64,000 nt of DNA from Proteiniphilum sp. X52. Lineage in GTDB: Bacteria > Bacteroidota > Bacteroidia > Bacteroidales > Dysgonomonadaceae. Location: assembly GCF_003712195.1 (NCBI RefSeq), contig NZ_RDSD01000003.1:239752-303751 (forward strand). The letters run 5' to 3'. Under the pieces are notes generated by a model. It did not search any database. It saw only the letters and a program-made list of their open reading frames with translations, and had not been told where the DNA came from. The translations under genes were made by a program, and so were the position numbers. Shown piece by piece: positions 27,620 through 36,115 of this stretch; the first letter of the stretch is position 1, and each line of letters begins with the position of its first letter.

Positions 27620-27922
27620 GTGTTGTTCCTTGAAGAAAAGTTGTGCTCTTTCCACATGGTGGGCGGATTGTTGAAAGCCGGACTTTATCGTATGGTTACG
27701 GTATTGGATCAACAATTCCGACAGGAAGTACAACGACCATTATATGAAGTGGCATCATCCCAGATGGCCAGACGCAGTTTTATTGGTAATATCTATAAGA
27801 AAGTCAAAGATCCCAATTTGGTAGGAGCATTAAGCGAACATAAAGAAGGCAGTAAAGCTTTTGCCCGATACCGGACTATCGATGATGAGATGAAAAAAGA
27901 ACTCATTAATCTATTAGAATGA
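27620..27922 (+). pseudogene. Remnant of a Bacteroidales tyrosine recombinase (C-terminal end)
   Basis: A 100-codon frame starting with GTG. The last ~55 residues resemble the catalytic end of Bacteroidales tyrosine recombinases: SSQMARRSFIGNIYKKVKDP, then LVGALSEHKEGSKAFARYRT, with a terminal LINLLE. The HxxR motif is changed to QMAR, the later GH is changed to EH, while the Arg and the presumed nucleophile Tyr in ARYR remain. The N-terminal arm- and core-binding domains are absent, so it cannot be a working integrase. The family call is from memory of the motif, without a database match. It lies between a transporter gene and a 23-bp direct repeat, marking a scar of an integrated element. 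Confidence 0.55.
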
Positions 27923-27944
27923 TTAACTTTGTAAAAATGATTTC

Positions 27945-28021
27945 TTGCTTAACTCGCAAAACGACATTTTATTTAAGTTGCTGATTATTAGTTTTATCTT
28001 GCTTAATTAGGAAAACGACAT
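27945..28021. repeat. Pair of 23-bp imperfect direct repeats
   Basis: TTGCTTAACTCGCAAAACGA(CAT) at 27945-27967 and TTGCTTAATTAGGAAAACGA(CAT) at 27999-28021 match at 20 of 23 positions and are 54 bases apart start to start. They flank a short AT-rich spacer between the recombinase remnant and the 140-residue membrane protein. They may be recombinase binding sites or att duplicates, or may carry promoter signals for the next gene. Confidence 0.55.
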
Positions 28022-28025
28022 CAAC

Positions 28026-28448
28026 ATGGATTATCGTAAAATCAATAGCCATGTCATTCTACTACTGATCGTTTCTATTGTTGGTTTAGCAATAACGATG
28101 GTAGGCAGATTGATTGTCCTTGAGAAAGGAGTTGATACAGGTACGGCAAATTTGACCTTTGTGATCATCCTTGGCGTGTGCGTTGTTGCGTATCTGATTA
28201 TCCTGGCAACATTGTCTCATGTTATTGTCCCGTGGATTATGAAAAAACTACCGAATAAACAGAAGACGGCTTCAACAATCACAGATGATAATGTTTCCAA
28301 TGAAACAACGTTCAACGGAACAAGGTGTAATCAAAAAGAAAAAATACTGGAACAATCCATAGAAGAAATAAGGAAAGACGCAGAAAGGTGCCATATAGAA
28401 AAGCAAAATGCCAAAATCAATCTTTTTATTGAATATTTAAAGAAGTGA
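28026..28448 (+). CDS. Unknown small membrane protein with coiled tail
   Basis: A 140-residue protein I do not recognise. It has two hydrophobic segments (HVILLLIVSIVGLAITMVG and TFVIILGVCVVAYLIILATL), then a polar, charged C-terminal half (KEKILEQSIEEIRKDAERCH) predicted helical. This looks like a two-helix inner-membrane anchor with a cytoplasmic coiled coil. It starts five bases after the second 23-bp direct repeat and is AT-rich. Together with the adjacent recombinase remnant this suggests cargo of a former mobile element. A -7-like TAACTTTG lies at 27924-27931. Confidence 0.6.
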   Translation: MDYRKINSHVILLLIVSIVGLAITMVGRLIVLEKGVDTGTANLTFVIILGVCVVAYLIILATLSHVIVPWIMKKLPNKQKTASTITDDNVSNETTFNGTRCNQKEKILEQSIEEIRKDAERCHIEKQNAKINLFIEYLKK

Positions 28449-28481
28449 AAAACTGCCGAGTGCAAAAATATTAAATTCAAT

Positions 28482-29906
28482 TCAATCTCTAAAAACCTGC
28501 TCCAGATTCTGTTCCCGGTGTACCAGTGAGACTTTGATGCCAAATTTCCTGGAGATGTGTTCTGCCGTTTTCTGGGCGGCGTAGACCGAGCGGTGTTGCC
28601 CGCCGGTACACCCGAAGGAGATCATCAGGTCGGTGAAGCCGCGGTCTTTGTATCGCTTCACATGCCTGTCCACCAAAGGGTAGATGCTGTCAAGGAATTC
28701 CAGCATTTCTCCATCCTCCTCAAGGAATTGGATTACCGGTTCATCCAGACCGGTCACATTATTGTACCGTTCATATTTTCCTGGGTTATTGATGGCGCGG
28801 CAATCGAACACATATCCGCCTCCGTTGCCGGAAGTGTCGTCGGGGATCCCTTTTTTATAGGCGAAACTGTAAATGCGTACTTCCAGTTCACGCTTGCGGG
28901 AATCGGCAAATTGTTTCAGTTCGGTCATCTCCCTTAACAAGCCACTGAGATAAGGATATTCCTCAAAACCCTCTTTCAGTAAATCCCGGAGATTGTTAAG
29001 CGCGAATGGCACGCTTTGGATAAAATGGGGTTTTTTCTCGAAATATCCCCTGAAACCGTAAGCCCCGAGAACCTGTAATGTGCGGAAAAGGACGAATTGA
29101 CGGAGTTGTTTCAGAAAACCGGACTCATCCACATGTTGGTATTTTTTTAATGACTCTATATATGTGTGAATAAGCTCGTTGCGTAACTCGTCGGGAAAGT
29201 TGGCTTTCGCTTGCCAGAGGAATGACGCCACATCGTAATAGACAGGACCTTTCCTGCCGCCCTGAAAATCGATAAACCAGGGATTTCCGTCTACCAGCAT
29301 TACATTCCGTGACTGGAAATCGCGGTACATGAAAGCCTCCGATTGGTCCTGCAGCAGGTTTTCCGCCAGTTTTTCAAAATCATTCTCCAGCTGATCTTCC
29401 TGAAAATCCATGCCGGTAGTTTTCAGGAAATTATACTTGAAATAATTCAAATCCCAATATACGGAACGCTGGTTGAATTCCGGCAGGGGATGGCAGACAT
29501 TGAAATCCAGTTTCTCCGCACCTTTCACCTGAAAATCGGCAAGCATCGCGATGGTTTTGTGTAGGAGGGCCTTTTCCTCATGGCTGAAAACGCCTGTGAG
29601 GCGGCCCCCCTTAATGGCGTCGAACAGGATCTCGTCTCCCAGGTCCTGTTGAATGTAGAACATGTCATCATCTGAAACGGCAAGTACTTGCGGGGCATTT
29701 AACCGTTGTTTGTGAAAATGACGCGACAGGGCGATGAATGCCCGATTCTCCTCACGCGACTCCCCATGCACGCCGATAAGTGAGAGGTCATCCTTTTTCA
29801 GCCGGAAATATTTACGGTTCGATCCTGAAGAAGGCAATGCCTCCAGCGTGGGATTGGCCTTGCCGGTAAATGTCGTAAAAAGGGTTATAAGTTGTTGCAT
29901 ATCCAT
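28482..29906 (-). CDS. AmgK-like phosphotransferase fused to RapZ C-terminal domain
   Basis: A 474-residue two-domain protein. The first ~330 residues are an aminoglycoside-phosphotransferase/AmgK-type kinase: FMYRDFQSRNVML near residue 190 with the catalytic Asp, and PWFIDFQGGRKGPVYYDVAS for metal binding. AmgK phosphorylates MurNAc/GlcNAc at C1 in cell-wall recycling. The last ~140 residues match the C-terminal domain of RapZ (FDCRAINNPGKYERY, MISFGCTGGQHRSVYAAQ), the part that in E. coli binds GlmZ/GlmY RNAs and senses GlcN-6-P, here without the RapZ kinase domain. The fusion suggests coupling of amino-sugar recycling to amino-sugar sensing. The MurU-like gene is at 22627-23463. Confidence 0.85.
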   Translation of the reverse strand: MDMQQLITLFTTFTGKANPTLEALPSSGSNRKYFRLKKDDLSLIGVHGESREENRAFIALSRHFHKQRLNAPQVLAVSDDDMFYIQQDLGDEILFDAIKGGRLTGVFSHEEKALLHKTIAMLADFQVKGAEKLDFNVCHPLPEFNQRSVYWDLNYFKYNFLKTTGMDFQEDQLENDFEKLAENLLQDQSEAFMYRDFQSRNVMLVDGNPWFIDFQGGRKGPVYYDVASFLWQAKANFPDELRNELIHTYIESLKKYQHVDESGFLKQLRQFVLFRTLQVLGAYGFRGYFEKKPHFIQSVPFALNNLRDLLKEGFEEYPYLSGLLREMTELKQFADSRKRELEVRIYSFAYKKGIPDDTSGNGGGYVFDCRAINNPGKYERYNNVTGLDEPVIQFLEEDGEMLEFLDSIYPLVDRHVKRYKDRGFTDLMISFGCTGGQHRSVYAAQKTAEHISRKFGIKVSLVHREQNLEQVFRD

Positions 29907-29965
29907 TATTCTTACATAGGTTCCAGATCCGGTTGATTGGGGGTGCGATGAGTTGTGAATTGGAA

Positions 29966-31927
29966 TTACTCCAGTTCCGCGAGCCAGCTGTCTGCCGATG
30001 CGTCGCTTGGCATGCGCCAGTCGGCCCGGGGGGATAGATTTACGGATCCTACTTTAGGTCCGTCGGGCATGCAGGAGCGTTTGAACTGTTGGGCGAAGAA
30101 ACGTCTGTAGAACAGTTTCAGCCATTTCACTATTTCCTGGGCGGGGTATTGTCCGGCAAATGCCTGTTCTGCCATAAATCGTATGCGTGAGGGTGAGTCT
30201 CCATACCGGAGCATACGGTGCAAAAAGAAATCGTGCAGTTCGTAAGGCCCCACGAAATGTTCCGTTTTCTGCGCGATTCCGCCATCTTTGCCGGCCGGTA
30301 GCAGTTCGGGGCTGAAGGGAGTGTCGAGAATATCATGCAAGATATTTCCGGAAGCCTCCTCGTTTGTCCGGGTATCGGCAATCCACCTCACAAGGGTAGC
30401 GACGAGCGTTTTCGGCACGCTTGTGTTCACGCCGTACATTGACATATGGTCTCCGTTATAGGTGGCCCATCCCAAGGCCAGTTCCGACATATTCCCGGTG
30501 CCTACCACCAGCCCTCCTATTTTGTTGGCGTAATCCATCAGTATCTGGGTGCGTTCGCGGGCTTGGCTGTTCTCATAGGTTACATCGTGGTTGTCGGCGT
30601 CGTGGCCGATATCTTTGAAATGTTGGGTGACAGCATCCACAATGGGTATTTCCTTCACGGTCACCCCCAGTGATCTCATCAGGGCGACGGCGTTGCCGTA
30701 GGTCCTGGCGGTAGTCCCGAAACCGGGCATGGTGATGCCGTGGATATTCTCGCGGGGGAGGCCCAGCAGGTCGAATGCTTTGACGGTTACCAGCAGTGCC
30801 AGCGTAGAATCCAGCCCGCCCGATATGCCGATGGTGGCTTTCTCCATGCCAGTGTGCAGCAGTCGTTTCGCCAATCCATGTGTTTGGATATTGAAAACCT
30901 CGGAGAGGCTCTCGTCTCTGGTTTCTTTTGAAGGGATGAAAGGATGCGGGTTGAAGCTGCGATACATCTTGTCGGGAGTGACGAAATCGATATAGCAGTC
31001 GATTCCGGTGGTCTCGCTGGATGATGTCATTGACGTGTAGTTGGTGTTTTTCAATCGGTCGTGGCGTAATGCCTCGATGTCGATATCGGCAATGATCAGT
31101 TCGCTTACCGGGGAGAACCGTTCCGACTCGGCCAATAAGGTGCCGTTTTCGGCAATGAGACAGGCTCCGGAAAAGACCATATCGGTAGTAGATTCGTGCC
31201 AACCCGCCGAAGCGTAGATATAAGCCGCGTTACACCGGCCCGATTGCTGTCGCACGAGTGATTTCCGGTAGCGGTTCTTGCCCACCAGCTCATTGCTTGC
31301 CGAGAGGTTAAAGATGAGGTCAGCCCCTTGCATGGCCAGTGCGGATGACGGTGGAACAGGCATCCAGAGGTCTTCGCAGATTTCGATGCCGAAGTTGCCG
31401 AAAGAGGTATGAAAGATCAACCCTTTCGAGGAGATCGGCACCTTGCTGCTTTCACTATCCACTGTCAGGTCGAATTTGTCGCTTTCGATATTTACCGTGA
31501 GATCGGTGAGATCGTTTCCGGATGTGAACCATCTTTTTTCATAATACTCATTATTGTTGGGAACATAGGTTTTGGGGACAAAGCCAAGGATACCCTCACC
31601 AGACAATACGGCAGCCACGTTGTAGAGATTGTTTTTGATATGCAGGGGAAGCCCCACGATGGTGATAATCGATGGCCTCTCTTCCAAAAAGCGGACCAGT
31701 TTGGATAACGACTCCAGCGCTTTCTGTTGCAGCGCTTTCTGGAAAAACAGATCGCCGCAGCTATAAGCTGTCAGGCATAATTCGGGAAAACAAAGTATCT
31801 GCACATCTTCCTGCTGTGCCTGTTTTATAACCCGTTTTATTTCTTCGGTGTTGTGATCGCAGTCCGCCACCTTGAGTTTAGGTGACGCTGCTGCCACACG
31901 CAGAAACCCGTAATCATTGATGTTCAT
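29966..31927 (-). CDS. nadE: Glutamine-dependent NAD+ synthetase
   Basis: A 653-residue enzyme from start 31927 (MNINDYGFLRVAAASPKLKV); the frame extends 20 codons further but without homology. The N-terminal nitrilase-type amidase has Glu in FPELCLTAYSCGD near residue 46 and Cys in ICEDLW near 181. The C-terminal synthetase has the PP-loop GISGGLDST near 370 and GTGNMSELALGWATYNGDH. It makes NAD+ from deamido-NAD+, ATP and glutamine in the cytoplasm. It lies 59 bases upstream of the AmgK-RapZ gene. Confidence 0.95.
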   Translation of the reverse strand: MNINDYGFLRVAAASPKLKVADCDHNTEEIKRVIKQAQQEDVQILCFPELCLTAYSCGDLFFQKALQQKALESLSKLVRFLEERPSIITIVGLPLHIKNNLYNVAAVLSGEGILGFVPKTYVPNNNEYYEKRWFTSGNDLTDLTVNIESDKFDLTVDSESSKVPISSKGLIFHTSFGNFGIEICEDLWMPVPPSSALAMQGADLIFNLSASNELVGKNRYRKSLVRQQSGRCNAAYIYASAGWHESTTDMVFSGACLIAENGTLLAESERFSPVSELIIADIDIEALRHDRLKNTNYTSMTSSSETTGIDCYIDFVTPDKMYRSFNPHPFIPSKETRDESLSEVFNIQTHGLAKRLLHTGMEKATIGISGGLDSTLALLVTVKAFDLLGLPRENIHGITMPGFGTTARTYGNAVALMRSLGVTVKEIPIVDAVTQHFKDIGHDADNHDVTYENSQARERTQILMDYANKIGGLVVGTGNMSELALGWATYNGDHMSMYGVNTSVPKTLVATLVRWIADTRTNEEASGNILHDILDTPFSPELLPAGKDGGIAQKTEHFVGPYELHDFFLHRMLRYGDSPSRIRFMAEQAFAGQYPAQEIVKWLKLFYRRFFAQQFKRSCMPDGPKVGSVNLSPRADWRMPSDASADSWLAELE

Positions 31928-32099
31928 TTGATTATTTTGTTTTTTAATTCGGTGTGTGAAACCTTGATGTTTAAAATACTCACTCACCGGTATGACAAAT
32001 TAAAATAACCGGCTTTAGTGTGTTTTTTATTTTACATGTCGCTGTGTGATAGTTGATTGCTTATCCATTTCTTTTCTGATGGAGTTGCAATCTTTATTG

Positions 32100-32107
32100 C
32101 AAAGATA
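32100..32107 (-). promoter_or_regulatory. Candidate -7 element upstream of nadE
   Basis: TATCTTTG on the minus strand matches TAnnTTTG, 172 bases before the nadE start, just past the end of the transglutaminase gene. The -33 region is weak. Confidence 0.3.
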
Positions 32108-32121
32108 ATGAATAGAATCCA

Positions 32122-33555
32122 TTATCGGTAAATCAAATCCATCTTATATTTCCATTGATCGAAATAAAGATTCCATCGGTCGGACTCCACTTCGCCTCGT
32201 TGAAAATCGACAGTTTCACTGCGCGGAAATCGCTTTTCAGGAAAGAAATCCCCGGAAAAGTCGGAATTGATATACAACCGGTAGGAGTCGATGCCACTCA
32301 TGAAAAATCCGCGTCCCGGCGGGATAGACACCGAGTCGCCGCGGCCGAAGGATATGTCGACCGGAATCCAACCGACACCTTCGAAATAGACTTCCGCCCA
32401 GTCGTGCAGGTTCACTTCTCCCGGGTGAGTCATCCATCCGCTTTGCCAACGCGCGGGAATGCCTTTGTATCGCAGCATAGTCATCATCAAGAGTGTTACC
32501 TGCCCACAATCGCCTTTGCGGTTTTCGATAACATATTCGGGGATATTGGCAATGGTGGAATATTCCAATGCGCTTGCCCAAGGAAAGTTGGAGGCGATGT
32601 AACGGTAAACCGCCTGAAGGATTTCCACTGGTGTTTGCGCATTTTCGGTCACGCTGTCGGTCAGATTCCGGATCTCTTTTGAAAACTGAATATGTGGTTT
32701 TTGTTCCGCGGTATATTTCAGGAACAGAGGATCATTTTTGTCATAGGGTTTTACCTCTATTTCAAAGAGATCAAACCATTCTCCCTGGGAAGTGAATTCG
32801 AAATCGGCCCAAAAAACCGTCGGCTTGCCCCTGAGGTTTTTTTGCTCCATATACAGGCTGGCATGTGCTGTCTTGTCGTCCGATAGGGTATAGTCGGGTT
32901 GCGAGGTGGCAAGTAATTTGACATCCGTCTGCCGGCGAACATCTCCTCTTGGAAACGGCAACCAGACTTTCAATAATTCCGCGTCGGGGACGGCATCCGC
33001 GTTTACTGTCAGTGTGTAACGCGCCTTCATTGTCTTTTTAGGCAGAAGGTATTTCCCTTTAGTGGCGCTACCGGTTTTGTTTTCGAAAGCATCCATCAAT
33101 AATGAATCAAGGGGCGTGTCAGTTTTCGGGGAAGGTGTTTGAGTCAGATTCCTTGCCGATATATCTACCCGGAATATATTGGGCGCGGCATTCCGGAAAT
33201 ATCGTTTCTCGCCGTCAATGATCCTGAATTCAAGCGTCTTTGAACGTTCCCAGGTATCCAAAAGTGAATCGGAGGGGGTAAACATCCAGTTTTTTTCGAT
33301 CCAATCGACTATTTCATCCTTTGTTCTGTTGAAATCCAGTTTTACCCTGTGCAAAGAGTCTCGCGTAAAGAGAAGAGCGTGTTGTAGGTCTTCGCTGACC
33401 TGCCCTCCCGCGATAAGCGAGTCGATCAGTCCCGCGGCTCTTGTGAAATTGCCTGAGGCAATCTCTTTGTCGATCTCTCCAGTGGTATCTGGTTGTTTTG
33501 GAGATGAACAATCGAGCAGGAATAGCAGAATAAATAAGCTCAAAATAGTTCTCAT
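32122..33555 (-). CDS. Transglutaminase-like domain lipoprotein
   Basis: A 477-residue lipoprotein (signal LFILLFLLDC then SSPKQ). The C-terminal half is a transglutaminase/protease-like domain with the catalytic triad visible: Cys in RKGDCGQVTLLMM near residue 346, His in NLHDWAEVYF near 380 and Asp in IPVDISFGR near 398. The N-terminal part is helical and the middle is beta-rich. Bacterial relatives act as proteases, peptide ligases or peptide N-glycanase-like enzymes, so the substrate is unknown. It would act in the periplasm or at the outer membrane. Gene neighbours (nadE and a HAD enzyme) give no clue. Confidence 0.85.
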   Translation of the reverse strand: MRTILSLFILLFLLDCSSPKQPDTTGEIDKEIASGNFTRAAGLIDSLIAGGQVSEDLQHALLFTRDSLHRVKLDFNRTKDEIVDWIEKNWMFTPSDSLLDTWERSKTLEFRIIDGEKRYFRNAAPNIFRVDISARNLTQTPSPKTDTPLDSLLMDAFENKTGSATKGKYLLPKKTMKARYTLTVNADAVPDAELLKVWLPFPRGDVRRQTDVKLLATSQPDYTLSDDKTAHASLYMEQKNLRGKPTVFWADFEFTSQGEWFDLFEIEVKPYDKNDPLFLKYTAEQKPHIQFSKEIRNLTDSVTENAQTPVEILQAVYRYIASNFPWASALEYSTIANIPEYVIENRKGDCGQVTLLMMTMLRYKGIPARWQSGWMTHPGEVNLHDWAEVYFEGVGWIPVDISFGRGDSVSIPPGRGFFMSGIDSYRLYINSDFSGDFFPEKRFPRSETVDFQRGEVESDRWNLYFDQWKYKMDLIYR

Positions 33556-33603
33556 CGGTGGTGATTGTAAAGTTGAAGTTTTTTATTCAGGGAGAGAATG
33601 GGT

Positions 33604-34347
33604 CTAAATACTGATTGTCTGTGTGAGCCGTAGTATTTCCGGCATTCTTTCAAGCAGTTTTTCCATGGAACTGAAAACAACCGACGCGCCCGCGTCGCCC
33701 AGCACGGAGTCGGGGAGGGGGCCTGTATTCACGGCGATGGTAAAGATGCCTGCCCCGACGGCCGATTCGATCCCGAGGGGCGCGTTTTCTATCACGATGG
33801 CCTGGTTGGGCTTTAGGTCGCCGCCTTTCTGTAGCCCCATCAGGTAGGGTTCAGGGTCGGGTTTGCCGTGTTCCACATCGAAAGCAGTCACCATGGTTTG
33901 GGGTGTGAACACTCCAGGGAAATGTATGTCGAGCCGATCCAGTAGGGAAGGTTGACCGGATCCTGTGACCAGCACGGGTTCAAGTCCGCGCGACTTCACA
34001 CATCCAATTATTTCTTTTATTCCGGGAAGAATTTCACCTTGATTATATTGGGCAAAAAGCGCTGATTTTCTTGCGTAAATATCACGGATCTCCTCTTCGG
34101 TGGCATTGCGGCCGAATTCCCGCTCGGTAATAATATCGATGGTGGAGGAACCTATCCTCCCTTCGTGAAAATAGAATTCTTCGGGGGTTGTTGAAGTATA
34201 TCCCCGTTGCTCCATCGTTTCTTGCCATGATCTGGCATGTGCGGGCATGGAATCATATAAAACACCGTCCATGTCAAAAAGTACTGCTTTGAGATCGAAA
34301 CCAGTATAATGATTTTGCTTCAGATAGTTTAAGAAAGGAATTCTCAT
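33604..34347 (-). CDS. HAD-superfamily hydrolase, beta-phosphoglucomutase-like
   Basis: A 247-residue HAD phosphatase/mutase from start 34347 (MRIPFLNYLKQNHY). A -7 box TAAATTTG at 34375-34382 supports that start over the one at 34443. Motif I is VLFDMDGVLYD with the nucleophile Asp at residue 25 and acid/base Asp at 27; motif II is VLVTGSG; motif III/IV is HGKPDPEPYL and VIENAPLGIESA. The substrate is probably a sugar phosphate (beta-phosphoglucomutase or 2-deoxyglucose-6-phosphatase branch). Confidence 0.88.
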   Translation of the reverse strand: MRIPFLNYLKQNHYTGFDLKAVLFDMDGVLYDSMPAHARSWQETMEQRGYTSTTPEEFYFHEGRIGSSTIDIITEREFGRNATEEEIRDIYARKSALFAQYNQGEILPGIKEIIGCVKSRGLEPVLVTGSGQPSLLDRLDIHFPGVFTPQTMVTAFDVEHGKPDPEPYLMGLQKGGDLKPNQAIVIENAPLGIESAVGAGIFTIAVNTGPLPDSVLGDAGASVVFSSMEKLLERMPEILRLTQTISI

Positions 34348-34374
34348 TTTTTTGGAAAAGGGATTTACAACAAG

Positions 34375-34382
34375 CAAATTTA
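34375..34382 (-). promoter_or_regulatory. -7 element of the HAD hydrolase promoter
   Basis: TAAATTTG on the minus strand matches TAnnTTTG and lies 28 bases before ATG 34347. Confidence 0.4.
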
Positions 34383-34486
34383 CAACCTTTTTCCTGATAT
34401 ATAAATTAAAAAGGGCGGAACCTTTTTTGTCCCGCCACTCCACTAACCATTTTATTATTTAATTCTATTTTAACAGATTAGCATTT

Positions 34487-34501
34487 TGCCTTAAAAAGGC
34501 A
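34487..34501 (-). terminator. Small stem-loop after the second glycan locus
   Basis: TGCCTT-AAA-AAGGCA forms a six-base-pair stem with a three-base loop downstream of the DUF4874 gene. No strong U-tract follows on the minus strand, so terminator function is uncertain. Confidence 0.3.
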
Positions 34502-34628
34502 TTGTTGATATCCTTTTGCCGTCACATAAAAAACGGGGCAGAAATCAATCCTTTCAAAAATCAACGCCCTTATGGACGAAATACAACATCATCCAACAAC
34601 AGGCACTTAACCCCATTGATATTTTCGC

Positions 34629-36032
34629 TTATCTTACAGCGATTGTGTGAATCCTGTTATACCCTGTTTCCGCCTCCCACATGTCCTGATTGGCCATCCG
34701 GATGCTGTATTCGGGTCTGACAGAAAGGGTAGAGGCCGGGTCGGGCAGATTCAGGTAGACTGCATATTTGTTGTCCTTCGTTGCGGGAGGGAGGGTATGG
34801 GTAACATCCAACGATTGTTCTTCTCCCGCGAACCATTTCCTGGGATCTGTTTCTATCTTAATAGTAAAGGTCTCCCCGGTTTCCGATTCAGGGACCAACA
34901 ACAATTCCGCATTTCTGGGATTGACCGGGGCCGCGAATCCGACATTTTTAATTTTCAGTTTCACACTCCATTTTTCTCCCGCGCGGGGTTCTTTGGTGAA
35001 TTCACCTTCTGTGGCGACAAACCTGTATCCCATCCGTTTAGAGATTTCCTCAAAACATCCCTTGGTTCTCCAATCCGAGAGGACAGACGGGTGGTAATCG
35101 GAGTTGAGGTACGACCAGTGATATTTCTCCATCTGAAGAAGAGCGTTCTCACATGCCGAGTAACTTGACAAACCGCAAGTCTCACCACCCATTACTGTAT
35201 ACTTTGTCTCACTCTCCCAGAATGTCCTCTCCTGTGAATTGTGGAATGTGCCTACATCGTTTGAACTGGCCAGGAAACAATCGTTGTGCGAACCGATCCG
35301 CGACAGGAGTGACCCGTTATATGCTTTTGCCGCTGTGATTGTGTCCGGATAACCGATGTTGAAACAATGAAGTTTGTATGCGGGTGTCCTTACGCAAACC
35401 ATCCTTTCTTTTGGCAGGGCGTTCAACAACGCTTCCAGCACTTTTTTGCGCGGGACATAATCCTGCGGTGTCTGGGGATTCATGTTGAAGTGATCGGTAT
35501 AATACCATTCACCCCACGCGCCAATAAATCCGGCCTCGACAGCAAATATCACATCAGCGTAATGGGTGAGGTACGGCTTCAACTGTTCAATATGTTGTAA
35601 CACCAAATCGAGAGGGGCATCCCACGGTTTGTCCCCTTCGCTATCCGAATAGGCAAATCGAAGAACACATTTTCCGCCACCTTCACGAAGGGCTTTCATG
35701 TTGATTTCAATCCTGTTCAGAAATTCGGAGGAGATAGGTTTGTCCCGGAAATCATACAGATAATAGAGATTCAACATCAAAGATCTGCCTGCGTTCCGGT
35801 TCCTTTTTACCTGTTCGGCGGTCAGCACGTTGTCATCCTTGGTGCTGAATGAGTTATAGTTGTAGAAACCTCTTTCAGGGTTGATGATGGCTTCGTCCGA
35901 CTCCTTGTATGTGACCTTGACCATACCCCCGTCATTTTCGCCTCCGTTTTCCGGCCCCGAATGGCCGCAAGCAGAGGCAATAATGATAAAGGGAAGTAGC
36001 CAGGCAAAAGTGAATTGTTTTTTTCTTCGCAT
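34629..36032 (-). CDS. DUF4874/DUF4832 lipoprotein
   Basis: A 467-residue lipoprotein (signal ending IIIASAC, then GHSGPENGGENDGG linker). The N-terminal domain fits DUF4874 (INPERGFYNYNSFST, VLRFAYSDSEGDKPWDAP, FIGAWGEWYYTDHF) and looks like a glycosidase TIM barrel with acidic residues at strand ends. The C-terminal domain fits DUF4832 and is beta-rich. The reaction is not established for the family. It is the last gene of the AgaS-to-SusD run, 83 bases after the PKD lipoprotein, so a role in binding or cutting the same glycan is likely. Confidence 0.82.
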   Translation of the reverse strand: MRRKKQFTFAWLLPFIIIASACGHSGPENGGENDGGMVKVTYKESDEAIINPERGFYNYNSFSTKDDNVLTAEQVKRNRNAGRSLMLNLYYLYDFRDKPISSEFLNRIEINMKALREGGGKCVLRFAYSDSEGDKPWDAPLDLVLQHIEQLKPYLTHYADVIFAVEAGFIGAWGEWYYTDHFNMNPQTPQDYVPRKKVLEALLNALPKERMVCVRTPAYKLHCFNIGYPDTITAAKAYNGSLLSRIGSHNDCFLASSNDVGTFHNSQERTFWESETKYTVMGGETCGLSSYSACENALLQMEKYHWSYLNSDYHPSVLSDWRTKGCFEEISKRMGYRFVATEGEFTKEPRAGEKWSVKLKIKNVGFAAPVNPRNAELLLVPESETGETFTIKIETDPRKWFAGEEQSLDVTHTLPPATKDNKYAVYLNLPDPASTLSVRPEYSIRMANQDMWEAETGYNRIHTIAVR

Positions 36033-36115
36033 ATTACGGTTGTTTATCGCGCTATTTCGTTCATCGGTCGAGACGTAAATTCAATTACTTTGCCGGGTTC
36101 AGAAATAGTCTGATG

